Source: Acidobacteriota bacterium (GTDB taxonomy: Bacteria; Acidobacteriota; Terriglobia; Terriglobales; Acidobacteriaceae). From it: a stretch of 34,383 nt of DNA. Location of the stretch: assembly GCA_021828835.1 (NCBI GenBank), contig JAJZCY010000013.1, forward strand, positions 1-34,383, given 5' to 3'. The notes under the pieces are model-generated. The model did not search any database, had not been told where the DNA came from, and saw nothing but the letters and a program-made list of their open reading frames with translations. Shown in pieces: positions 8,847 to 16,714 of this stretch. Position 1 is the first letter of the stretch, and every line of letters starts with the position of its first letter. The translations under genes and the position numbers were made by a program.

Positions 8847-8922
8847 TTGCTCTTCCTCCCCGGCCCGAGAATCCCTGCGGGCGCGACGACCGGTTTCCCG
8901 GCGGGCTCGTTGTCGGCCAATC

Positions 8923-8938
8923 GTTCCATATACCGAAC
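8923..8938. promoter_or_regulatory. Operator-like inverted repeat, site 2 (GTTC-N8-GAAC)
   Basis: GTTCCATATACCGAAC lies just downstream of the DegT-operon promoter, with 11 bp between it and the -10 box, so a bound protein would cover the transcription start. It shares its core with the sites at 3081 and 16643. The symporter gene diverges from the same intergenic region and could also respond to it. Confidence 0.65.
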
Positions 8939-8949
8939 AGCCGTACAAC

Positions 8950-8978
8950 ATACTAACCGTCGCGTGGGCGACTGTCAA
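8950..8978 (-). promoter_or_regulatory. Sigma-70 promoter of the DegT operon
   Basis: On the minus strand a consensus TTGACA (8978-8973) is separated by 17 bp from TAGTAT (8955-8950). The operator follows 11 bp later and the DegT start about 100 bp later. The same -35 and -10 words with the same operator distance occur at 16670-16699. Confidence 0.7.
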
Positions 8979-9004
8979 CCAGCTTCGCCCCCGGCCCTTT
9001 GCGC

Positions 9005-9033
9005 TTGACATCAGGGCTGGGATCATTAACCAT
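9005..9033 (+). promoter_or_regulatory. Possible promoter of the SSS symporter
   Basis: A plus-strand TTGACA (9005-9010) lies 50 bp before the symporter ATG. The expected -10 position holds only TAACCA or AACCAT, so this is a weak or activated promoter if real. Confidence 0.3.
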
Positions 9034-9055
9034 CCCCATACGATTATCTGATCGA

Positions 9056-10852
9056 ATGATTCTCTTATCGAACACGTTTCCGTTGGGTAGGGGAGGGGAG
9101 GGTGTCATTCCGCAGTTTCCGCTTACGGTCTCTGACCTGGCAGTTATCATCGGCTATCTCCTGCTGGTACTGGGAATCGGCCTCTATTTCCGGGGCCGCA
9201 TGCGTTCCGCGGAAGATTATTTCGCCGGGGGGCATCGCATTCCCTGGTGGCTCGCCGGCATCTCGCACTATATTTCCAGCGCCAGCGCGCTGACCTTTGT
9301 GGCGTACTCGCAACTGGGCTACACCTCCGGCCTGGTCTCGATCGCGGTGGCGTGGACCGCGGTTCCGGGCTGCATCCTGGGCGGTCTCTTCTTTGCTCAC
9401 CGCTGGCGTCAGGCGCGCGTAAGCACGCCGGTGGAATTCCTGGAGCGGCGCTTCGGCTTTTTCGTGCGCCAACTGATGGTATGGGCCGGCATCCCGATGA
9501 AAGTTGCCGAGGATGGCCTGAAGCTTTTCGCTACCAGTCTATTTCTGGCGGTGGGACTGCATATTCCGGTGAGTTGGGCCGTGCTGGCCTGCGGCGCGAT
9601 CGCCATGGTCTACACATTCCTTGGCGGGCTGTGGGCCTTGGCGGTAACCGACTACGTGCAGTTCCTCATGAAGGCACTGGCGCTGCTCCTGCTGGTGCCG
9701 CTTGCCATCTGGCGTGCGGGCGGCCTGGTGCACGCCGCTGGGGCGCTACCCCATGGATTTCTCCACGTCACCGACGCTGCTCATAGCTGGACCTACATTG
9801 CCGGATTCGTGGTGATGCTGACCATCACCCTGAATGGCTCCTGGTCGCTGGCGCAAAAGTTCTACTCGGTTGAAGACTCGCACCAAGCCAGAAAAGCAGC
9901 GTTCCTGTCGGCGGCCCTCTACCTGGTTGCCACGCCGATGATGATCCTGCCGGCGATCCTGGGACGGTTGTTCCTGCCTAACCTGATCGCGCAGCACCAC
10001 ACGGCCGACGTTTATGTATTCCTAATGATCTCGCTGCTACCCGCCGGGATGGTAGGTATTATCGTGGCGGCCCTGCTTTCGGCCACCATGGCCACGGTGA
10101 GCGCCGATTTCAGCGTCATCGCGGGCGTGCTAACGCGCGACGTGTACCAGCGTCTGTTTCGTCCCGACGCTTCCGCTGCCCATCTACTACGCACGGGGCG
10201 GCTGATCACTCTGCTCGTGGGGAGCGCCTCGGTAGGGATTGGCCTCTATCTTTCCCGAGGCGGAGATCAGCCGATCCTGCACCTGATGGTAATTATTGCC
10301 AGCGCGTTCCTGGCTCCTTCCTTCCTCCCTCTGCTCGGGGCGCTGGCCTCGCGCCGCCTTACCGGGCGCGGTGTCATTCTCGGTTTCTTTCTGGGACTTT
10401 CTACCGGACTGGGTCTGCTAGCGGCTCGCGCATGGCTGCTGCCGCACGGCTACTGGCCCTGGCTGCGCACGAATTTTGACGGCGTCTCGATCCTCATCAA
10501 CACGGGCATGACGATGCTTGGCATGTGGCTCGGCTCGCTTGCCTCCGTTTCTTCGGAGGCAAGCTCGCGCAGCTACGATGCGATTTTTGGCACCCCTGAA
10601 CCCAACCCGGCGCCAGCCAGCGTTGCGGGTGAGCACGCCGGGGTTCAGACCGTGATTGCTTTCGCCACGCTGACCGTGGCAGCCCTGCTGGGATTGGCAG
10701 GGCTGCTTGCACCTACGGCCTCAGCGCGCGCCGCCGACCTGAGCATCGCGTTCCTGATCAGCACGCTGGGAGGACACCGACTGGCTTGCACGCGACGCCG
10801 CGTGCAAGCCGCCGCCAGCCAGGAGTCGCCCCACAGCGAGGTGAAATCCTGA
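9056..10852 (+). CDS. Sodium:solute symporter (SSS family)
   Basis: This is a sodium-coupled uptake transporter in the inner membrane, with many hydrophobic segments starting at LAVIIGYLLLVLGIGLYF. SSS signatures include RSAEDYFAGGHRIPWWLAG near the N-terminus, FLGGLWALAVTDYVQFLMK, and the segment AALLSATMATVSADFSVIAG after TM7, which is typical of the family. Its length of about 598 residues is normal. The frame is open from TTG 8999; I chose ATG 9056, which lacks a good ribosome-binding site. A G-rich GGGGAGGGGAGG at 9090 has no usable in-frame start behind it. It diverges from the DegT operon and converges on the Gfo/Idh gene. Sugars, sugar acids or sialic-acid-like solutes are plausible substrates, but the sequence does not specify one. 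Confidence 0.92.
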   Translation: MILLSNTFPLGRGGEGVIPQFPLTVSDLAVIIGYLLLVLGIGLYFRGRMRSAEDYFAGGHRIPWWLAGISHYISSASALTFVAYSQLGYTSGLVSIAVAWTAVPGCILGGLFFAHRWRQARVSTPVEFLERRFGFFVRQLMVWAGIPMKVAEDGLKLFATSLFLAVGLHIPVSWAVLACGAIAMVYTFLGGLWALAVTDYVQFLMKALALLLLVPLAIWRAGGLVHAAGALPHGFLHVTDAAHSWTYIAGFVVMLTITLNGSWSLAQKFYSVEDSHQARKAAFLSAALYLVATPMMILPAILGRLFLPNLIAQHHTADVYVFLMISLLPAGMVGIIVAALLSATMATVSADFSVIAGVLTRDVYQRLFRPDASAAHLLRTGRLITLLVGSASVGIGLYLSRGGDQPILHLMVIIASAFLAPSFLPLLGALASRRLTGRGVILGFFLGLSTGLGLLAARAWLLPHGYWPWLRTNFDGVSILINTGMTMLGMWLGSLASVSSEASSRSYDAIFGTPEPNPAPASVAGEHAGVQTVIAFATLTVAALLGLAGLLAPTASARAADLSIAFLISTLGGHRLACTRRRVQAAASQESPHSEVKS

Positions 10853-10864
10853 GCACGTTTGAGC

Positions 10865-11929
10865 CTACCGCCCTGTATATTGAATGTTCGGCGAAAGATC
10901 TGCCGGAGGCGGGGTCACGGCGACGTTGCTGCCTCCATTTTCCAGTGATTGATGGATCGCTTCCAGCGCCGCAGTGACCTGGCGACCATCGAAACCCGTT
11001 ACACGAGGCGTGGTGTCCTTCACGATGGCAAAGACGAAGTCTTCCAGACAGGAGGGAAACGCGCCACGCAGGCGGCCGAAGATGTCGGCGCTGAGGAATC
11101 CCTTGGGGTAGCTGAAGGACTGCTCGGTGCTGATTTCAAATGACTCCCGCTTGCGATCGAGGTTCACGTGCCCCGCTGACCCGATCACCTGAATGAAGGA
11201 GTCAACCGGCGTAGGGAAGGTATTGGGATAAATCCAACCGGACTCGAAGGTGACGAACGCACCCGACGCAAATCGCACCTGCGCCTGAATGATGTCGTAG
11301 GTGGGAATGCCGCGCGCCACCAACACTTCCTTGCGGCCCCACGCGCGCGCTTCCACCGGCTCGCTGCTGAGAAACCAGCGCACCAGGTCGATGTCGTGCG
11401 CCGAGAGCAACCAGGCTGGCGTTGTCTCTCCGGCCCAGCGGATATTGCGCGTCGACACCACGATGGTGTCGTTCTTGCGTGCGTAGCCGGCCAACGGCGT
11501 GCCGATCTGCCCGGACGCGATTGCTGCATGGGCCTGGTTGTATGCTGATAGCCACCGGTGGTTGAAGGCCACCTGAATCTTGCGATTTTTTTGCCTGGCG
11601 AGCCGCAGCAGAGCGTCTGCCTCCACCACTTTCGTGGTGAACGGCTTCTCGACGAACACATGACATCCGGCCTCGAGAGCTGCGCGGGCGAAGTCGTAGT
11701 GCCAATTATCCGGGGTGGCCACGACCACCGCATCCAGCTTTTCCTTCTCGAGCATCTGCCGGGAGTCGGTGTACCCCTGCACGCCGAACTCCGCAGTAGC
11801 TTCGCTAACCTGCTCTTGCCGGCGCGCGCAGACCGCCGCCACCTTCGTCAGGTGATTCTCTCCGAACACGCGAATGCACATGCGCGCCATCTTGCCCAGT
11901 CCAATAATGCCGATTCGTATCTGCTCCAT
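10865..11929 (-). CDS. Gfo/Idh/MocA-family NAD(P)-dependent oxidoreductase
   Basis: This is a cytoplasmic dehydrogenase of about 354 residues that oxidises sugars, cyclitols or their derivatives. The N-terminal Rossmann fold shows IGIIGLGKMARMCIRVFGE, the middle has the family signature HVFVEKPFTTKVVEAD with the catalytic EKP lysine, and the C-terminal domain has SAHDIDLVRWFL with its active-site His. The start at 11929 is preferred because AAAGGCGG lies just before it; an ATG at 11944 in frame would have no ribosome site. It is the last gene of the leftward glycan operon and ends 12 bp from the convergent symporter. A role in processing the sugar released by the lyase and hydrolases upstream is inferred. 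Confidence 0.9.
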   Translation of the reverse strand: MEQIRIGIIGLGKMARMCIRVFGENHLTKVAAVCARRQEQVSEATAEFGVQGYTDSRQMLEKEKLDAVVVATPDNWHYDFARAALEAGCHVFVEKPFTTKVVEADALLRLARQKNRKIQVAFNHRWLSAYNQAHAAIASGQIGTPLAGYARKNDTIVVSTRNIRWAGETTPAWLLSAHDIDLVRWFLSSEPVEARAWGRKEVLVARGIPTYDIIQAQVRFASGAFVTFESGWIYPNTFPTPVDSFIQVIGSAGHVNLDRKRESFEISTEQSFSYPKGFLSADIFGRLRGAFPSCLEDFVFAIVKDTTPRVTGFDGRQVTAALEAIHQSLENGGSNVAVTPPPADLSPNIQYTGR

Positions 11930-11988
11930 ATCCGCCTTTCCCATCGGCTGTTCCGCGCCTGCGGTCCGGCCGATTTCTGTGTGTCCCG

Positions 11989-12008
11989 TTCGAGCATATC
12001 CCCTCGAA
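11989..12008. repeat. Perfect inverted repeat before the Gfo/Idh gene
   Basis: TTCGAGCATATCCCCTCGAA has 6-bp perfect arms and an 8-bp centre, in the 120 bp between the heparinase-like gene and the dehydrogenase. The 8-bp spacing matches the GTTC-N8-GAAC sites but the arms differ. It may be an operator for an internal promoter or a small mRNA hairpin. No T-run follows on the minus strand, so a terminator is unlikely. Confidence 0.4.
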
Positions 12009-12049
12009 TATAGTCACTCCGCTGTTGCTGCTCTGTCTTATGCCCTCCA

Positions 12050-15000
12050 TCAGTGGATGGCAAGCAAGCGAATGCGGTGCTGTCCCGGCGCTAACTCCGG
12101 AAGGACCAGCCGATTTCCGCTGTACCGTGCGGCAGCCGGTCTGCCGTCCACTTGAATCTCGCACGACACTGCCGCCGCATACAGGTCGATCACCGTCGCC
12201 GCGGAGTTGGCAATGAACAGTCTCACTCCAGCCGTCTCGCTTTCCCACTCCACCGTCACTGGCCTGGTGGCATACAGCAATGGTTGGCCCGCACGCGTCA
12301 CGGAGGTGGCGCCCGCCGCCAGCCAGCCCGCAGGCGTGCTACCGCCGTGCCACGCGAGCACGGAGCCGTCGGTCGCCAATCCTGCGGTCTGTAGCAGTCC
12401 AGCCGCGGTACGGAACACGACTCCTGCCGCGCCTCCGCCCGAGATTTGCAGCCCCTCTCCGGATGGTTCGTGCCATGCTTGCAACGCTCCGCGTACCGAA
12501 CTGTCTCCGGATGCGATCCGCAGGCCGACGAGGAAAGCTGTCTTCCTGGCCGGTTCGGAGTCAAGCTTCAGCTCCTGCGGTACCGGGATAGGCGCACCAT
12601 CGAGGCGGCTGAACTGCCTCACCGCAATGGGCGCCTCGACCACTTTCCAGGCGGTGTTGGCGCCTGCCGCTTGCAGGGTAACCCCCACCTGGCGGTTACC
12701 TGCTTTGGCAGGCAGCGCGATCGATGCAGTTCCGCTGCGGACGGCTACGTTCGCACCGGGAACCGGATGCAGCAGCCAGGAGAAGCGATGCGGCTCGGGC
12801 GCGCTGAGATCGTCACGAATCACTAGGATTCCGGGCTTGAGAAAGAGATACTGCCGTTGGAAACGCGCCAGCCTGCCTTCATAGGCCGGCGCCAGATCCG
12901 CTGCGAGATAGTCGAAGGAAGCTCCCAGCAACGTACTCGTGAAGTGCGGGTACTCGAAGCCGGGCCAGAACCTTGAAGGGATTGCGCCCTGACTAAACGG
13001 ATCACTGTCGAGAAGCACCGTATTGTGCCCGGCTGCCTGCGAGAAGTAATCCGCATAATGAGGATCGGTATAGTAGCTTGCGTAGCCCGCCTCGCTCACC
13101 AGTGTGCGGCCGAACGCAGCCACCTGAAACGTGCCTTCGTCCGCATGCTGGTGATTGAACCACGGACCTACGCGCAGCGAGATGACGGTCGAATCTGCAC
13201 CCCAGCCGCTGCGAAGCACGGCGCTTCCCCGCCCCGGAAAGACTCGCGACGGCGGCGGCTTACGCAGGGGGAACGCAGAATCTGTGCAGCACACCAGGTC
13301 CAGCGGGCCCTGCAATTCCTCAAGATGATGCCCGTTCTGGTCGGGGGCCGCTCCCTTGAGGAGGTCCAGATCGGTGCCGGCATCATAGAATGCGCGGAAC
13401 GCCGGGTCGCCGCTGTGCTGCGCGCCCCACGCAAATCCCGACAGCGCCTTCAGCCTTCCATCGAAGTCGCCAGTGTCCAGTTGGCGTCCTGGGCGAATGG
13501 TCGCGTAGTCGGGCCACCAGAATGCCTGCATCGCAGCATGGGCGCCCCGGGGCCGGATGCCCAGATCGGCCAATGCGCTCATGCCCCAGGAGATACCCTG
13601 CATCGCGAAGTTCTCGTATCCTGCCGGCTCGGCTTCGCTCCCACCGCCGGGAAACAGCCCGCGTAGCAACTGCTCAAAGGCGAACTCCAGGTCGGCGAGA
13701 GCGGGCCCGTCCTGCTCTTGCCAATCCGGCGACTCTGCGGCCAGAGCGACCTCCGCCGCCAAAGCACCGCCCACCGAATTCGCCATCCAGTTGCTTGCCG
13801 CAATCGGATTGCGATTGTAGAGGAAATATCCCTTCACCACCGGCTCGATGGCTTGCTGGCGAAGGGCCATGGCCACAAGCTCCCGCTCCGGCGCGGTAAG
13901 CTGGTCCGCAATGAGGTCGTAGCCGAAGGCGACCCTCTGCGCAACGCAGCCAACCTCGTAGTAGGTGTTCAATCCGTGCTGGCGAAAGCGCGGCGGGCTC
14001 CAGGTGCGCCACTGTGCCATGGCCAGCAGGGCTCGCCGGGCGGCCTTCAGCGACTGGAGATCACCGTTCAGGCGAAAATCGAGCGCATTGTAGGAGATCG
14101 CGTTGGCATAATCCTCCACCAGCGTCATGTACGGCAGGATCTGCCCCGGGAAGGCCGGCTCAATACCCGGTCCGGACGGCATCAGCGCAATGTTGTCACC
14201 CGCCGCCGAGCTGTAATTAATCGTCGAAGCCAGCGATGCGGCGCGCCGATGAATCTCCTGGCGCAGGCCAGCGTTGCCTGGGGCCCCGCGCAACTGCGCC
14301 ATGCGTTCGGGCGTAAGCAGGAGATGACCATGGGCTGGGATCCCACCCAGCACCAGAAATCGAAAGCTGGCGGCGGCATCACCCTGCACGACCTCGGCGC
14401 GCCACAAGCCCGGCACGGCAGCGCGCGCGACGGGAATCGCTATCTGCGTCCCCTCCACCGTGGCGGGTGGGCCCGCGATTTTTTGGCCGCGGCCGTCGAA
14501 GAGTTCTATGTGAGCCGCGGGGCGCGCGCCAGCCAGCGTAATCCGCAATGTGCCGCCCACGCGAACCACCTCGCGGGCAACGAGCGATCCGTCCACCGCA
14601 GCATCCATCTGCGGACTCAACAGCGCCACTTGCCGAGGCTGCTTCGCCGTCAGCTCGAACTGGCGGAGAACCCATCGGGAACTCCAACCTGGAATGGGCT
14701 TCTCGATTTGGCCCAGGAGCACCACGGCGACAACCCTGGTAGGCTCCCGCAGCGAAAAGGCCGCCGCGTGCAGGATGATATGGTGTCCCCCGCTGCTGCC
14801 CGGAAGCGCCGCCTGGTAATGGTGCCCGTCCGCTGCGACCAGGATCACGCGGCTGCCCCGCAACGCGCCGCTCACCTGTAGCTGGTACTCCATCCGGATG
14901 GTGCTGGATGCATCCGCGAGGAAGCTGAGCGGCCGGATCATGCCGAAGTATGCCTGTGGCTCGCCGTGTGCCACGAACTGGTGGACCAGGAACGCCTGTT

Positions 15001-15211
15001 GGCCATGCCTACCTATATATATGGATGGGTCATACCCGACGTCCTGCGAGAGGGGGTAACTCATCCACCCCGTATAGCCCCCACTCCAGTCGGCCCGATA
15101 GCTCCACGGAACGGGCTCAGCCTGCCGGGCCGTCTGTGCCGGTACGCCGCACGTCACCATGACTGCCCCGGAAGCTGCGGCTAACAGCCGCCTTGCCGCT
15201 TTTGCGAACAT
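12050..15211 (-). CDS. Large secreted heparinase II/III-type polysaccharide lyase-like protein
   Basis: This is a predicted exported polysaccharide lyase of 1,053 residues. An N-terminal signal peptide is visible (ALA-rich stretch ending VTCGVPAQ). Residues of about 25-300 look like beta-sandwich modules with no named family. A helical toroid region follows, including RNPIAASNWMANSVGGAL and YENFAMQGISWGMSALADLG. The heparinase II/III beta-sandwich then shows its hallmark WFNHQHADEGTFQVAAFGR and GYASYYTDPHYADYF, then AGHNTVLLDSDPF. Such enzymes cleave uronic-acid-containing glycans by beta-elimination. The start follows GAGAAG at a suitable distance. It lies 94 bp after the TIM-barrel gene in the operon controlled by the operator at 16643. 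The exact lyase family and substrate are not determined. Confidence 0.85.
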   Translation of the reverse strand: MFAKAARRLLAAASGAVMVTCGVPAQTARQAEPVPWSYRADWSGGYTGWMSYPLSQDVGYDPSIYIGRHGQQAFLVHQFVAHGEPQAYFGMIRPLSFLADASSTIRMEYQLQVSGALRGSRVILVAADGHHYQAALPGSSGGHHIILHAAAFSLREPTRVVAVVLLGQIEKPIPGWSSRWVLRQFELTAKQPRQVALLSPQMDAAVDGSLVAREVVRVGGTLRITLAGARPAAHIELFDGRGQKIAGPPATVEGTQIAIPVARAAVPGLWRAEVVQGDAAASFRFLVLGGIPAHGHLLLTPERMAQLRGAPGNAGLRQEIHRRAASLASTINYSSAAGDNIALMPSGPGIEPAFPGQILPYMTLVEDYANAISYNALDFRLNGDLQSLKAARRALLAMAQWRTWSPPRFRQHGLNTYYEVGCVAQRVAFGYDLIADQLTAPERELVAMALRQQAIEPVVKGYFLYNRNPIAASNWMANSVGGALAAEVALAAESPDWQEQDGPALADLEFAFEQLLRGLFPGGGSEAEPAGYENFAMQGISWGMSALADLGIRPRGAHAAMQAFWWPDYATIRPGRQLDTGDFDGRLKALSGFAWGAQHSGDPAFRAFYDAGTDLDLLKGAAPDQNGHHLEELQGPLDLVCCTDSAFPLRKPPPSRVFPGRGSAVLRSGWGADSTVISLRVGPWFNHQHADEGTFQVAAFGRTLVSEAGYASYYTDPHYADYFSQAAGHNTVLLDSDPFSQGAIPSRFWPGFEYPHFTSTLLGASFDYLAADLAPAYEGRLARFQRQYLFLKPGILVIRDDLSAPEPHRFSWLLHPVPGANVAVRSGTASIALPAKAGNRQVGVTLQAAGANTAWKVVEAPIAVRQFSRLDGAPIPVPQELKLDSEPARKTAFLVGLRIASGDSSVRGALQAWHEPSGEGLQISGGGAAGVVFRTAAGLLQTAGLATDGSVLAWHGGSTPAGWLAAGATSVTRAGQPLLYATRPVTVEWESETAGVRLFIANSAATVIDLYAAAVSCEIQVDGRPAAARYSGNRLVLPELAPGQHRIRLLAIH

Positions 15212-15305
15212 TCAGGCTTCTCTGGCCCCTTCCCGTGGTGGTATCAGCAGCTTGCGCACAGCCGGGGCGGAAGGCTCCCAGCTGCCGGTTGTGCCACCGC
15301 GCCGG

Positions 15306-16574
15306 TCAGCGGCGGAAGCGGTAAACATGCACATCGTGAGGGGCAAACCAATCCGTAAACCTGCCGTCGCTGACGGTCACATGCCGGGGCGACTCGAACA
15401 GCACATCCCCCTCCTGGACCCCGGTGGGAAGGCCGGAAAAGGTCACTTGGACCGTCGATCCCTCGCGCCGTGACGCCAAGATATAGATATAGCTCCCCGA
15501 CTCGCGGACTGTATACTCCATCGCGCTATCGCCATTGGAGGTGATCTTCAGGCTGGAGGCGGGTGCAATGAGAGCCGGGTAGAGCGGCCTGTCCGGGCGC
15601 AGCTGGTCGAGCACCGGCCGCAGCACGTGGTGGTAGAAATGCCAGTTCCATCCATATGCCGCGTCGCGCGTGTTCAGACAGGCCGCAACATTCCCCCCAA
15701 AATAGACCAATCCGCGCGCGCCATCGATGATGGCCTGATAAGTCATGTAGCGTTCCTGCGCGAAGGTGGGGAAGCGCAGCGTTTTCCCCGGTAGGGCCAC
15801 TCCGCTCCAGCAGACCTGCAGCACCATCATCGTAGGCTTGCGGTAGTCGGTGGAGGCCCGAATCTGCTTGGCGTAATCCCCAACCACGCTGATGTCCTTG
15901 TTGGCGATTCCGGAATGCGTCCCGGGCGGATAGCTGATCGGGTAGATGTCCACGGCCCCGATATCGAAATAGCGGGCGTATGGCTTCCACTCTGCCACCG
16001 TGCCGCGAGGGGCTTGCGTGATCCAGATGGGATGGTGGGTATCGAGCTGGTGAATCGTCTCGTAGTAGGCCCGCAGGTTCTCCACTGGAACCTTGCCCCA
16101 CTGCGGCTCATCGTCGCCCTTCCAGAAAAGAACCGCAGGATTGTCCCGGTACTTTTGCACCACCCGGCGCAGTTCCGCGATCTTCGCCGTGTCTCGGGGG
16201 GGAATATGCTGCAAGTCGTCAATGGAGATGACCAGATGCATTCCCTGCGCGTCCGCCTCACGGAGCAGGGCGTCGAGCTGCGCTTCAGCCGCCGGTCCCC
16301 ATTTGTGCTTCGGGCAATACCAGAGCTGGAAGGTGTAGCCTTCCCGGCGCAGATAGGCCATGGCGTTATTCCTATCCGGGGTGGTCATGCCAGTAGGGGG
16401 ACCGGCGGTGAAGCCGATGGGGAAGGTTGGGGCCGAATCGATGAGGAAGGGACCATCGGGCTGCGTCTTGACGTCCGTCACGTGATCCGGCAGCGGTTTC
16501 GGTCCAGCAACGGCCAGACTGAGCCCTGCCCCCACCAGACACAACAGCAAAGTGACTCCACGATACCGGCGCAT
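15306..16574 (-). CDS. Secreted TIM-barrel glycoside hydrolase-like protein, family unassigned
   Basis: This protein of 422 residues has a signal peptide (RRYRGVTLLLCLVGAGLSLA) and reads as a beta/alpha barrel: FPIGFTAGPPTG, YTFQLWYCPKHKWG, MHLVISIDDLQ, AVLFWKGDDEPQWG, DIGAVDIYPISYPPG, PTMMVLQVCWSG, GARGLVYFGGN. DDEPQ is in the position of the acid/base NEP motif of clan A glycosidases. I cannot see a clear nucleophile Glu; strand 7 carries VLQ instead, so the mechanism may differ from the usual retaining type. The frame extends to 16610, but ATG 16574 follows GGGAGAAG and begins the signal peptide. It is the first gene behind the promoter and operator at 16643-16699, with the lyase and dehydrogenase downstream. 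I do not assign a family number. Confidence 0.75.
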   Translation of the reverse strand: MRRYRGVTLLLCLVGAGLSLAVAGPKPLPDHVTDVKTQPDGPFLIDSAPTFPIGFTAGPPTGMTTPDRNNAMAYLRREGYTFQLWYCPKHKWGPAAEAQLDALLREADAQGMHLVISIDDLQHIPPRDTAKIAELRRVVQKYRDNPAVLFWKGDDEPQWGKVPVENLRAYYETIHQLDTHHPIWITQAPRGTVAEWKPYARYFDIGAVDIYPISYPPGTHSGIANKDISVVGDYAKQIRASTDYRKPTMMVLQVCWSGVALPGKTLRFPTFAQERYMTYQAIIDGARGLVYFGGNVAACLNTRDAAYGWNWHFYHHVLRPVLDQLRPDRPLYPALIAPASSLKITSNGDSAMEYTVRESGSYIYILASRREGSTVQVTFSGLPTGVQEGDVLFESPRHVTVSDGRFTDWFAPHDVHVYRFRR

Positions 16575-16642
16575 GTTTCTGCACTTCTCCCTTGTTGGAG
16601 CCGCCCCCACGGCGCACGGCCGGAAGAAGCTCCGAGCGATGT

Positions 16643-16658
16643 GTTCCGCTTATAGAAC
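16643..16658. promoter_or_regulatory. Operator-like inverted repeat, site 3 (GTTC-N8-GAAC)
   Basis: GTTCCGCTTATAGAAC sits 11 bp downstream of the -10 box of the TIM-barrel/lyase operon promoter, the same distance as in site 2. It is the third copy of the shared core in this window. Confidence 0.65.
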
Positions 16659-16669
16659 GGCGATTCAGA

Positions 16670-16699
16670 ATACTAACCAGCCGCCCGTACGCCTGTCAA
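16670..16699 (-). promoter_or_regulatory. Sigma-70 promoter of the TIM-barrel/lyase/dehydrogenase operon
   Basis: On the minus strand TTGACA (16699-16694) is separated by 18 bp from TAGTAT (16675-16670). It lies between the GH20-like gene end (16715) and the next start (16574), so the downstream genes can be transcribed independently of GH20. Confidence 0.7.
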
Positions 16700-16714
16700 A
16701 CCCGCTGCGAGGCA

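Noticed and set aside
7716-9008. A 430-residue plus-strand open frame
   Set aside because: It is the shadow of the DegT aminotransferase, caused by high G+C codon use; it has no family motifs.
8847-9026. Extended N-terminus of the DegT protein
   Set aside because: The extension covers a consensus promoter and operator, has unusual composition, and a strong ribosome site precedes ATG 8846.
9102-9293. A small gene starting at GTG 9102 behind the G-rich GGGGAGGGGAGG
   Set aside because: The frame is inside the symporter gene in another phase and encodes no recognisable protein.
11989-12008. A fourth GTTC-N8-GAAC operator
   Set aside because: The spacing is similar, but the arms are TTCGAG/CTCGAA, so I listed it only as a separate inverted repeat.
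13718-14881. A 387-residue plus-strand open frame
   Set aside because: It lies fully inside the heparinase-like gene on the other strand and reads as low-complexity Arg/His-rich sequence.
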